A DNA stretch of 64,000 bases from JAJVID01 sp050247435. Lineage in GTDB: Bacteria; Acidobacteriota; Blastocatellia; RBC074. The DNA is taken from contig JBFWUF010000042.1 of NCBI GenBank assembly GCA_050247435.1, positions 1-64,000 of the forward strand. Direction: 5' to 3'. The position numbers and the translations under genes were made by a program. This document shows, piece by piece, positions 41,844 through 51,200 of the stretch. The notes under the pieces are model-generated. The model did no database searches. It was given only the letters and a program-made list of their open reading frames with translations, and was not told where the DNA came from. How positions within the stretch are numbered: position 1 is the first letter of the stretch; each line of letters begins with the position of its first letter.

Positions 41844-44800
41844 ATGAGCATTGCGATGGATGGCGATTATTGCTGGCTGCGGATTCGTATCTTCGATCAC
41901 AACGGCTCGGAACGAATCTATCCGGTCGAGGCCGAACTGGATGACGGAAGCTGGTACGCCGGGCAGTTGAAACTCGGTGAAGATGAATTGACCGAGTTGT
42001 TCACGCTCGAATCCGAGGTGCGCGATTACGGGATCAAGCTCGGACAACTGCTCTTCAGGGATAAGATCATGAGGGCCTACGATCTGGCGTTGGGGCGGGC
42101 GCGCGAGCAGTGCGAGGGGCGGTTGCGCATCCAGTTGTGGATTTCGCCTTCGTGCGGCGAACTGCAGGCGTTGATGTGGGAGCGGACGTTCGTCGAATTG
42201 AACGGACAACAAGTCGCGCTTTCGAGCGCCGAACTGACGCCCTTTTCGCGCTTCACGCGGCTCTCGAAAGCCGAGCCGAAGGTGATTGGGGAGCGGCCGC
42301 TGAAAATCCTGATCGCCATCTCCAACCCAACGGGACTGCCCGCCGGTTACGCCGAGATCAAAGTCGAAGAGGAGGTCGAGAGCATCGCCGACGCGCTGGC
42401 CGGCGTTGACGACATTGATGTCACCATTCTGCCCGGACGAACCGGCGTGTCCGAAAAGCTGCTCGAAAAATTGCGCCAGCAGAAGATCGAAATCATCGGG
42501 GGCGCGGCCACGGCCGACGCGATTCAAACCAACCTCGGCGAGCACCACATCCTGCATTACCTCGGTCACGGATTTTTCAAGCCGGAGAACGCCGACTTCG
42601 AAGGGAAGATGGTGCGCACCGGCAAGGCGTTTCTCTATCTTGAAAAAGAAGACGGAAGCGTGCAGTCCGCGCCTGACGATCAAATAGTTCGGAGGCTGGT
42701 GGCGTTCGAAGACATTCCGCGTTTGATCTTCCTTGCCGCGTGCGAATCGGCCAGGCGCGATTCTGAAGACCCACACCCGTTTGTCGGCCTGGGGCCGAAA
42801 CTGGTCGAGGCCGGATTTCCGGCGGTCATCGCGATGCAGGATAAAGTCCCGATGGATTTGGCGCGGAGTCTGACCAACTTTTTCTATCGCAACCTGCTGC
42901 GGCACGGCCTGGTTGACCGCGCGCTGAACGAATCGCGCAAGTTTTTGGAAAGCGAAATGCACAGCGACTGGGCCATTCCGGTTCTGTTTATGCGCACGCC
43001 CGGCGGACGTTTGTTCAAGGCCGACCCGGTGCGCACGGCCTTGCGCGAAATCACAGCGGCCCGCGACTTCGAGCCGCGCTGGCGTTACGGCTATCTGCCG
43101 CTGGAAGCGACGCTGCTGAAGGGGGAGATCAAGGCCAATTGGGAGCGCGTCGCGCAACAGACCGCCGCCCGCGTTGACCTGTGGTCGCAGACGGCCGAAT
43201 TGCTGAATGAAAAACAACTGCCGCGCTTCCTGGCGATTTCGGGCGAGCGAGGCACGGCGCGTTCGACTCATTTGCGGCGGCTGGTGAAACACACGGCGGA
43301 ACAATCGCTGGCGAATCCGGAGGAGACGCAAATCCTGCCGATCTACGTTGATCTCAGACTGCGGATGCGAGAGTCGGGAGCGAGGAACGATTTCCTGGCG
43401 ATGATCACCACGAGTTTGAACGAATACTGGCCGGCGCAACTTGACGAAGAGATGATGCGGAAACTGCTCGACGGCGACAGCCCCAGGTTGCGCGTGATCT
43501 TCGACAACAGCGAAGACCTGACCGAATCCGAGCTTGAGCAATTCGTTGAGGAACTGAGCGACAGCATCAACGAATACGAATACCTGGTCCGGCATCAATT
43601 CGTGATCACGGCCGGTTATGGCGATGCGGAGATTCTGAAGCTGCCGATCACGCATATGCTGGACGTGCAGTTGCTCAGCCGCCGCAAGGTCGAGAAATTC
43701 CTGCGCCACCAGATCGTCATGGAGATGAAGAAGCCGCGCGAACGTCAGGCCGGCGGCGCCGAGATCATGGCCGCCGACCGCCTCGGCGAAGATCTGGCCA
43801 AAGCTCTCGACAGGACGCGGCTCTACGACCTGGCCTCGCAGCCGTGGCTGCTGGTGCGAATGGTCGAGCAGGCTGGATTGGGAATCTATCCGAAGAGCCG
43901 CGCCTCGGTTTTGCGGGAGGTGATCGAAGATAAAGTCGGCCGCATCCCGCGCGATGGCGGATTGCAATCGCGCGCGCTGGAAACGATGTACGCGCTGGCC
44001 AGCGAGATGCAGTTTTCGCGCCGGCAGAGCCTGCCGCTCAATGAAGCCATCCCGCTGATGGCCGAGGCGCGCGGAGGCCGCGAGTACGGGCTGGAAGAGA
44101 TGATGAAGCAACTGATTGGCCGCGACCTGCTGGCGACGGCGGGTGATGACGCGATCAGGTTTGTCTATCCGGCGTTGCAATCTTACTGCTGCGCGCAGGC
44201 GTTGATCAGACAAGCGCCGTCAGCGAATTCGCAAGCCCACTGGGAGCGGATCACCAGCGGGTTGGGCCGCATCAACCAGGTGCGATGGTGGCAGGACACG
44301 CTGACGCTGTTGTGCGGGATGCTGTCGAACCCCGACGAACTGCTCGAACAGATCATCTACGGCGAATCGTTCGCCGAAAGCGAGCGGGTGTTTCTGGCCT
44401 CGCGGTGTTTGCTCGAAAGCCAGCGCGCGCGCGAGCAGCAGAAACAGCAGGGAGCCGGCGGAACCGGGAAACTCGCTGACGAAGCGCGCGACGCTCTGTT
44501 GTGGCTGCTCGACAACCGCCGCTCGGTCGGCGCGAGCAAGGTGTCGAAACAGGTGGCCTATACGCTGCAGGAACTGATCCGCGCTCATCGCGCGGCGCAG
44601 ACGGCGGGACAGGCGAACGGCGATGATCCCGATGCGCGCCCCGAGCAGATTCTCGACGCCGTGCATCAACTGCTCGAACGTTCGCGGACCATCGGATCGA
44701 GCTACGTCGCCGACCGTGTGGTCGAGGCTTTGATCTGGCGCTCGTCGTCTGTCCACGAGCCGCGCTCGTTCCAGCGGCTGCGCGCCATCGAAGAGCTTGG

Positions 44801-45773
44801 CCGCCAGCGGAGACCGGAAGTCGTGCCGTATCTGGCCTGCGTCGCAATGACGCAGATGCGCATCTCGCACAACAAGGAGCGCGTCTACGAATACGGCGGC
44901 ATACGCCAGACGGCGGGCCGCGCCCTGCGGCGAATGTGGCCGGAGTTTGAGAAAGAGATGGTGGCGGCTGACCCCGCCCTGGCCGAAATCGTAAAGCTTT
45001 GGGCCGAGGCCAGCGACCCGGCGCAGCCGGAAGAGAAGGCCGGGAAGAACATCGAGGAATTGGCCACGCGGCTCCTCAAGACCGTCGCGGATTGCAGGAC
45101 CGAAAAAATTTCCGACGCGTTGCCCGCGATGACCGCGTTCGCGCTTGGCGACATAGACAATGACCAGTCGCGCCAGGTTCTTTACGACGCCTTTCTGAGC
45201 GAGCAGACCGAACGCGAGACGCGCTGGGCGATCACCGACGCGCTGTCGTTGCTTGATCCCGAAGAGGTGATGAATTCGGTCGTCGGCAAATTAATCCCCA
45301 GCAGCACGCAGCTTGAAGAGAAAGGCTTCAAAATTTCGGTTGCGCCGTTCGCCGACTGGTACGAGATGTTGATCCTGCTGATCGGCCAATTGCGCAACGC
45401 CGATTCGCACGCGCGCCGGTTCGTCGAACTATTTCTGACCGACCCGCAGGCCGGCTTCCTGCTCAAAGGCCGCGCCATTCTCTCCTTCGGCTACCTGAAC
45501 GAGCAGAGTTGGAAGGAGAAATTCGAGCAGGTCGCGCTCGGCGATTTCGACCAGATCAAAGTTCCGAAAAACCAGCGCAAACAGGCCGACGCCTATTTGC
45601 GAACGAAAGCCTTGCAGGCGCTGGCCGAAATTGGCGATCACGAAACGCTGCGCCGGTTGCGCAATTTCAAAGGCGGCGGCCACGCGGCCTGGCCGCCCGA
45701 AGTCGAAAGAGTCTTTTACGTGACCAGCGAAGAGATCAACTGGCGGATGAACGCCGAAGGGGCCACGTCATAA
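41844..45773 (+). CDS. CHAT protease with STAND-like NTPase and HEAT-like repeats
   Basis: 1309 residues from the ATG at 41844 (AAGGA 8 bases upstream). A beta-rich N-terminus (1-150) leads to a CHAT peptidase domain (about 150-390) with LHYLGHGFF (His242) and FLAACESAR (Cys300), both catalytic residues present. An NTPase-like domain follows with P-loop ISGERGTARSTHL (467-474), where the usual Lys is Arg, and Walker B LRVIFDNSED. The remaining roughly 700 residues are helical with HEAT-like repeats (LGDIDNDQSRQVLYDAFLSE), likely the sensor. This CHAT-NTPase-repeat layout is typical of STAND immune receptors, and its product probably cleaves a partner when triggered. Confidence 0.82.
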   Translation: MSIAMDGDYCWLRIRIFDHNGSERIYPVEAELDDGSWYAGQLKLGEDELTELFTLESEVRDYGIKLGQLLFRDKIMRAYDLALGRAREQCEGRLRIQLWISPSCGELQALMWERTFVELNGQQVALSSAELTPFSRFTRLSKAEPKVIGERPLKILIAISNPTGLPAGYAEIKVEEEVESIADALAGVDDIDVTILPGRTGVSEKLLEKLRQQKIEIIGGAATADAIQTNLGEHHILHYLGHGFFKPENADFEGKMVRTGKAFLYLEKEDGSVQSAPDDQIVRRLVAFEDIPRLIFLAACESARRDSEDPHPFVGLGPKLVEAGFPAVIAMQDKVPMDLARSLTNFFYRNLLRHGLVDRALNESRKFLESEMHSDWAIPVLFMRTPGGRLFKADPVRTALREITAARDFEPRWRYGYLPLEATLLKGEIKANWERVAQQTAARVDLWSQTAELLNEKQLPRFLAISGERGTARSTHLRRLVKHTAEQSLANPEETQILPIYVDLRLRMRESGARNDFLAMITTSLNEYWPAQLDEEMMRKLLDGDSPRLRVIFDNSEDLTESELEQFVEELSDSINEYEYLVRHQFVITAGYGDAEILKLPITHMLDVQLLSRRKVEKFLRHQIVMEMKKPRERQAGGAEIMAADRLGEDLAKALDRTRLYDLASQPWLLVRMVEQAGLGIYPKSRASVLREVIEDKVGRIPRDGGLQSRALETMYALASEMQFSRRQSLPLNEAIPLMAEARGGREYGLEEMMKQLIGRDLLATAGDDAIRFVYPALQSYCCAQALIRQAPSANSQAHWERITSGLGRINQVRWWQDTLTLLCGMLSNPDELLEQIIYGESFAESERVFLASRCLLESQRAREQQKQQGAGGTGKLADEARDALLWLLDNRRSVGASKVSKQVAYTLQELIRAHRAAQTAGQANGDDPDARPEQILDAVHQLLERSRTIGSSYVADRVVEALIWRSSSVHEPRSFQRLRAIEELGRQRRPEVVPYLACVAMTQMRISHNKERVYEYGGIRQTAGRALRRMWPEFEKEMVAADPALAEIVKLWAEASDPAQPEEKAGKNIEELATRLLKTVADCRTEKISDALPAMTAFALGDIDNDQSRQVLYDAFLSEQTERETRWAITDALSLLDPEEVMNSVVGKLIPSSTQLEEKGFKISVAPFADWYEMLILLIGQLRNADSHARRFVELFLTDPQAGFLLKGRAILSFGYLNEQSWKEKFEQVALGDFDQIKVPKNQRKQADAYLRTKALQALAEIGDHETLRRLRNFKGGGHAAWPPEVERVFYVTSEEINWRMNAEGATS

Positions 45774-45790
45774 AGTACGAAGTCTTTTCT

Positions 45791-46035
45791 CTAGCCCAGC
45801 GATTCATCGCTGGACATTTAGAGCGTCCTTTTTCTCTAGCCCAGCGATTCATCGCCGGACATTTAGAGCGTCCTTTTTCTCTAGCCCAGCGATTCATCGC
45901 CGGACATTTAGAGCGTCCTTTTTCTCTAGCCCAGCGATTCATCGCCGGACATTTAGAGCGTCCTTTTTCTCTAGCCCAGCGATTCATCGCTGGGTATGAG
46001 ATCGTAAGAAAACATCCAGCCCGCTTCAGCGGGCT
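45791..46035. repeat. REP array B, left: five 45-bp units, plus a terminal hairpin
   Basis: Five units with an exact 45-base period contain palindromes such as CCAGCGATTCATCGCTGG (45796-45813, 45841, 45886, 45931, 45976). Each is preceded by CTAGC and followed by an ACATTTAGAGCGTCC linker. A second hairpin AGCCCGCTTCAGCGGGCT lies at 46018-46035. The array follows the CHAT-NTPase stop and precedes an IS200-like transposase. The 15-residue repeat it would encode in frame is an artefact. Confidence 0.88.
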
Positions 46036-46077
46036 TTGATCCTGGCTTCAGCCAAAGCCGGAAATGGAGGTTCCAGT

Positions 46078-46563
46078 ATGTCCCACACATATCACCATCT
46101 TTACTTCCACTTCGTCTGGGGAACGCATTCGCGTCAGCCATTGATTGATCGCGGTTGGCGGCCAGAGTTGCTCAAAATATTGAACGAAGAGATAAAGAAA
46201 CGCGGTGGATATCCGATCCGTCACAACGCGATGCCGGATCACGTGCATCTGTTGATTCGCCTGACCCCGAAAACCGCTCCGGCGGAATTCATCGGACAGG
46301 TCAAAGGCGCGACCTCTTTCCGCGTCAACCGCGAGATCAATCCAAAATTCAAACTATCCTGGCAGGAGGGTTACGGAGTATTGAGTTTGAGGAAAGACGA
46401 ATTGGAGACCGTTGCGCGTTACATTGACCGGCAGGAAGAGCATCATCGCAATCAGAAGTTATCTGCGCTGCTGGAAACAACCGATGTTGACGAAGATGAC
46501 TGGCCATCGGAATCAGAACAGGCTAAAGCCGACGGAGCAAGCCCGGTGAACCGGGCTGAGTAA
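46078..46563 (+). mobile_element. IS200-like Y1 HUH transposase (REP-associated)
   Basis: 161 residues from the ATG at 46078 (GGAGG 7 bases upstream). N-terminal YHHLYFHFVWGTHSRQPL, the HUH motif AMPDHVHLLIRL (HVH) and the catalytic Tyr in ETVARYIDRQEEHH are the classical TnpA landmarks. The C-terminal residues DGASPVNRAE are encoded by a hairpin (AGCCCGGTGAACCGGGCT), so a repeat lies over the 3' end. Arrays of CCAGC palindromes flank both sides, which suggests a transposase with its own REP family. It is inserted between the CHAT and hydrolase genes. Confidence 0.9.
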
Positions 46564-46580
46564 TTCGTGCAACTCTCCCC

Positions 46581-46735
46581 CCAGCCGTGAACGGCTGGGC
46601 TAGTGGAAAAACATAATCTCGCCGTGAACGGCTGGGCTAGTGGAAAAACACAATCTCGCCGTGAACGGCTGGGCTACTGGTTTTGCCGTGAGCGGTTGAA
46701 CTGGTGGAAAAAGCAAACCAGCCGTGAACGGCTGT
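46581..46735. repeat. REP array B, right: about five 'CCAGCCGTGAACGGCTGG' units
   Basis: Palindromes at 46581-46598, around 46621, 46658, 46685 (diverged) and 46718-46735, each followed by GGCTAG or GGCTAC-like feet. They share the GCTGGGCTAG foot with the left array but are in the opposite orientation. The last copy ends in GTAG and lies 15 bases before the hydrolase start. Confidence 0.85.
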
Positions 46736-46749
46736 AGGAGAAAAAAATC

Positions 46750-48078
46750 ATGCCGATGCGACAAATCCCAAATACGAATCAAAACTATTACCTCATCAAT
46801 TACGACAGCAAAGGCCGGGAGCGCGCAGCCGATGACGGGCGCGTGCTGAGTCAACTTGTCCTCGACGAATTGAAGAACCAGCCCGTCACCGATGTCTTCG
46901 TGATGAGCCACGGATGGCTTGGCGATATTGACGACGCGCAGGCGCAATACGACAAATGGATGGCCAATCTGTGGAGTTGCGCCGACGACCTGGAGGCTGT
47001 GAAGAAGAAGCGGCCGAACTTCAGGCCGTTGCTGATCGGGCTGCACTGGCCCAGCAAACCTTTCGGCAACGAAGACACCGGCGGCGCGTTCGACCTCAAC
47101 TTCGCGACGGAAGGCGGCGATGTCGTGGGGAGCGCGGTCGGAAGCCAACTCGCGCTGCTCGACGCTTCGGACGAAATCCGCCCGCAGCTTGAAACGGTCT
47201 ACAAAGCCTATATCGAACTGGACGAGCCAGACTCGTTGCCGGATGAAGTGCGCCAGGCTTATCTGGAAATCAACAGCAAGCTCGGACTCGACAACGAAGA
47301 CCGCGAATCCTTCGATCCCGAAGACATCTTTCAAAACGGGCGCGCCGCCGACGAAGAGAATGAGGACGACTTCGCCAACTTCGCGGGCGGTTTCAGTTGG
47401 GGCGATCTGCTGGCGCCGCTGCGCGTGCTGTCGTTCTGGCGGATGAAAGACCGCGCGCGGAGCATCGGCGAATCGGGCGCGAACGATTTGCTGCGGAAGA
47501 TGCAACAAGCCGCGTCTAATTCGCCCGGACGCGGCGTGCGCTTTCACCTGATGGGCCACAGCTTCGGCTGCATCGTCGTCACCGCGATGACCGCCGGCTC
47601 GTCCGACGCGACGATGGCGGCCAATCCGGTTCATTCGATCCTGCTCGCTCAGGGCGCGACCTCGATCTGGGGCTACTGCCCGAAGATTCCGCATGCGAAG
47701 GACAAGGCCGGCGCCTTCAACCGCATCATCAAAAACAACCGCGTCAAAGGCGCCATCGTCACGACAATTTCGGAACACGACTCGGCGGTAGGCTTCTTCT
47801 ACCCGCTGGCCGCCGGGTTGAAGCGCCAGGTTGATTTCGCGGTCGAACTGCCGAAATACGGCGGCATCGGCTCATTCGGCATTCAGGGCCTGGACGACAT
47901 CGCCGAAGGCTTGACGATGGGCAAGAAAGATCATCAGTACAATTTCAAACCGGGCCGAATCTACAACCTCGAAAGCAGCGACGTGATCAAGGAGAAGGCG
48001 CTGGTCGTTGGCGCGCACAGCGACATCGCGCACCCGGAGGTCGCGCACGCGTGGTGGCAAGCGGTAGCGATTGACTAA
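46750..48078 (+). CDS. Alpha/beta hydrolase (lipase/esterase-like) of the defence-like cluster
   Basis: 442 residues with no signal peptide. The oxyanion region SHGWLGDIDD (about 53-62) and nucleophile elbow LMGHSFGCIVV (Ser271) define the fold. A long acidic insert lies between them (about 170-240, rich in Glu and Asp). Similar GHSFG hydrolases occur beside CHAT and caspase-like genes in bacterial immune islands. The substrate could be lipid, peptide or ester. It starts after a hairpin-rich REP array and ends 206 bases before the TIR-EVE-CHAT-McrB gene. A GGAG-type site precedes the ATG. Confidence 0.8.
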   Translation: MPMRQIPNTNQNYYLINYDSKGRERAADDGRVLSQLVLDELKNQPVTDVFVMSHGWLGDIDDAQAQYDKWMANLWSCADDLEAVKKKRPNFRPLLIGLHWPSKPFGNEDTGGAFDLNFATEGGDVVGSAVGSQLALLDASDEIRPQLETVYKAYIELDEPDSLPDEVRQAYLEINSKLGLDNEDRESFDPEDIFQNGRAADEENEDDFANFAGGFSWGDLLAPLRVLSFWRMKDRARSIGESGANDLLRKMQQAASNSPGRGVRFHLMGHSFGCIVVTAMTAGSSDATMAANPVHSILLAQGATSIWGYCPKIPHAKDKAGAFNRIIKNNRVKGAIVTTISEHDSAVGFFYPLAAGLKRQVDFAVELPKYGGIGSFGIQGLDDIAEGLTMGKKDHQYNFKPGRIYNLESSDVIKEKALVVGAHSDIAHPEVAHAWWQAVAID

Positions 48079-48127
48079 GGATTTGTCCAAAAACAACCTG
48101 ACGATTTCGTCTGACAGAAGCGCTTCC

Positions 48128-48224
48128 ACCGCAGAGGCGCAGAGAACGCAGAGGAAACGCAGAGAGGGAAAACACATCTGCGAAGCCTCTGCGAAACCTC
48201 TGCGACCCTCTGCGCCTCTGCGGT
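48128..48224. repeat. 'CAGAGGCGCAGAG' inverted repeat
   Basis: ACCGCAGAGGCGCAGAG at the left pairs with CTCTGCGCCTCTGCGGT at the right, with several further CGCAGAG/CTCTGCG copies between. It fills the gap between the hydrolase and the large fusion gene. Confidence 0.8.
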
Positions 48225-48284
48225 GAGTGGATATTTTCTGGGACAACAGGAAGATGTCGGACAGGAAAATAACGAGGCGGCGCA

Positions 48285-51200
48285 ATGAAGCAAGAGTTCG
48301 AGTACGACGTCTACATCAGTTACAGCAGCAAGGACAAACCTGAGGTAATGGAACTGGCAAAGCGCCTCGAGGGTGACGGATTGCGTGTTTGGATTGACGA
48401 ATGGAAGCTCGCGGCGGGCGACAATTGGCAGCAGACGATTGCTGAGGCGCTACAGCGATCGCGAGTGTTGATTCCGGTGATTTCGGCTAATTCAGTGAAG
48501 TCTGGCTGGGTGGAATTCGAATGGGGGACGGCGCTCGATAAGCTGTTGAACGACACGCGCCGCCGCATCATCCCCGTGCTGCTCGATGACACGAGAGTTC
48601 CGTTGCCGCTGGAACAATTCTTTCACGTTGACTGGCGTCAGAGATCGGAATCGCAATACAGGCGGCTGCTCGACGCCTGCCGGAATTCAGAAGCGGAAAC
48701 GGAGCCGAAGAAACAGGCGGCGCGCAAAATGCCGAACAATCGAACTTCAAAGGCCAAAGCGGAACGGAAGAATCAAAGCAAATCGGAAAAACAGGACGAT
48801 CCGAAAAAACAAGAGGAAGCGCCGTCGCCGCAGTTCTGGCTTGTTTCTATCAACAAGCATCAATGCGACTGGGTTCCTGTTTCGCACAATCCCGGAGTCA
48901 AATATTCAATCCAGTGGAGACATTCACTGGACGCGGGCGCGCGGGAGAATTTGAAACGCGCCCGCGCCGGCGATGTGGTTTTGGCCTACCGGCCAGAAGC
49001 CGAGCACGATTCAATCGCGGCCATCGGCGCCATCAAAAGGGAAGTCGGGCCGGATGACAATGAGATCGAGATCGAGTTGGAGATCATCTTCGATCAGCCC
49101 ATTTCCCGCGAGCAACTCGTCGCGGTCGTCCCGGTTGTGAACTACGCTCCCGGCGTTCACTTCGGGCTATTCAATTCGATTGACGCCGAGAAGTGGTCTT
49201 TCATTCGTGAGTTGATCCTGTCCAACAACCCTTCGTTGTCGCTGAGCAAGTGGCCCGCTCCAAGCAGCGTTCCGCGCATCCCGCGAGCCGATCTGGTGAA
49301 GGTCGCCTTATCCGGCGAGATGGTCGCAGGCAAGCTCGCGCGGGCCAATATCTCGATTCGCAATCACAGCAATTTCACGTGGAAGAGAGGCGATCTGTTT
49401 CTGATTTCGGGCACCACTGATTTGGAAAAGCCGGGTCGAGCATATCAAGGGCAAATCGAGTGGAGGGCGGTGATTGATAGAGACATCCCTGTCTGGAATG
49501 TGTGGGAGGCGTCAAATCTGGAATTTGGAGTTCCAGAGGTCTATGACGAAGAGTTCAATCTGAGATTTAATCTCGGATTTCGCCTTCCGTATCAGGATGA
49601 GGAAAGTTATTGGACTAAGTGGGAGTTTCCAGCCAGACAAAACACAGATGAAGTTCCGGTCGAGCAGACTCTGACGAATCAGATGGCGCAGCAACCGCTG
49701 GAGACAACACCTTCCGTTTCGTCACAAGCCGCGTCCGTGTCCGAAACTCCCTCGCAAGCCGCGTCATTGCCGATCCAGCGACCCACGCCATTCGCTCCCG
49801 CAGCGCCTCCCGCGCCTCTGGATTTGGCGCCGCAGGTGGTGATCGTGCAGCAGCGTTACGAGCCGCTGCCCGACGAGATCAAAATCAACGTCAGAGTCTC
49901 TTCCAAATTCGTCACGCTCGAATACAACGATCAACAATTCAACAGTCCCAGCCGGATCAGTCAGGAGTCGCTGTTGGAACTGGAAAGCGGCGGCAAGTTA
50001 CGCGAGTACGGCGAGGAGCTTTTCAAGGCAATCTTCAACGACGAGGCGACGCTGATCGGCGGGCAGGGCAAGACCACGTTTCGCGGCTACTCGGCGGCGG
50101 TCAACGATGACGACGCGCGCGGGAAGGTGCGGCTCAGCGTCTCGCTCGATCAGGCGGCGCTGGACGGAACCGAGGGGACTGATCTTTTCGACATCTGGTG
50201 GGAGTACCTGAAAGACCCCTTGAGCGACACTCCGCTCTCGGTCAGCGAGCGCGCGCCGTTTTACCGCTTGCAGGGAAAACGGCCAGGCCCCGGCGCGGTT
50301 GACGCGCGCCCGCTGAAAATCCTGGTGGCGATCTGCAATCCGACTACGCTCGGACAAGCCGGCGGCGAAGTTGAAAAACTCACGCAACTCAACGTCGAGC
50401 AGGAGCGCGACATCGTCGAGCGCGCGTTGAAGCGGTTGAAGGACGCGCAGGTTGCCGATTACGACATCTGGCACAGTGAAAGTGGCGATGAGCCGGTGAC
50501 GCTCTTCAACCTGCAACAGAAGCTGGAAGAGGGGTATCACGTCCTTCATTTGATTTCGCACGGCGCCTATTCGCGCAAACTCGGCGGCTACGCTTTGGTG
50601 ATGGAGAATGACAACCGCGAGCACGAGATGGTTCCGGCTGAAAGATTCACTGCGCCGCTGCTGACGGACAAACTCAGGCTGATCGTGCTGGCCTGCTGTC
50701 AGAGCGGCGATTACAAGACCGGCAAGGCCCTTCAGGCGCTGGGGCCGCGGCTGGTTCATCTGGGCGCGCCCGCGGTCATCGCGATGCAGGACTTCGTGCC
50801 GATTGCGACGGCGCAACTTTTCACTCAGCATTTTTACGACGATCTGGCTCGGAGCGGGCGGGTTGATATGGCGATGGCGGCGACGCGGTTCGCGCTCTAC
50901 TCGCGTGATGGCGGCGAATCGCGCGAATGGGCCATCCCCGTTTTGCTGATGTGCAACGACGATGGGAAGCTGTTCAACGTTGACCCGCAGAAGGCGGCGC
51001 GGTTGGAGGACTTGAGGCCGGACGTCAAAACTTACAATCAATTGCCGGGCGGCGATCCGACGCCGCGCAAACTGGCTCAGGCCGTCGCCGCCGAAGCGCG
51101 CCAGCTTGGAGCCGATGAGAACACAATCAGCAGCCTGCGCGAAACAGTCGCGGCGGCGTTGCGAGGCGCGACTTTGAGGCCGGAATCCGCGCCGATTGCG

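Noticed and set aside
41766..44213. Long open frame on the minus strand (815 codons)
   Set aside because: It lies opposite the CHAT-NTPase gene and has the Arg/Gln/His-rich composition of antisense frames in GC-rich DNA, with no recognisable domain.
45736..46039. Frames encoding five copies of a 15-residue repeat (SLAQRFIAGHLERPF on plus, MNRWAREKGRSKCPA on minus)
   Set aside because: They arise because the REP unit is 45 bases, a multiple of three. There is no ribosome site or family match, and the DNA is a repeat array.
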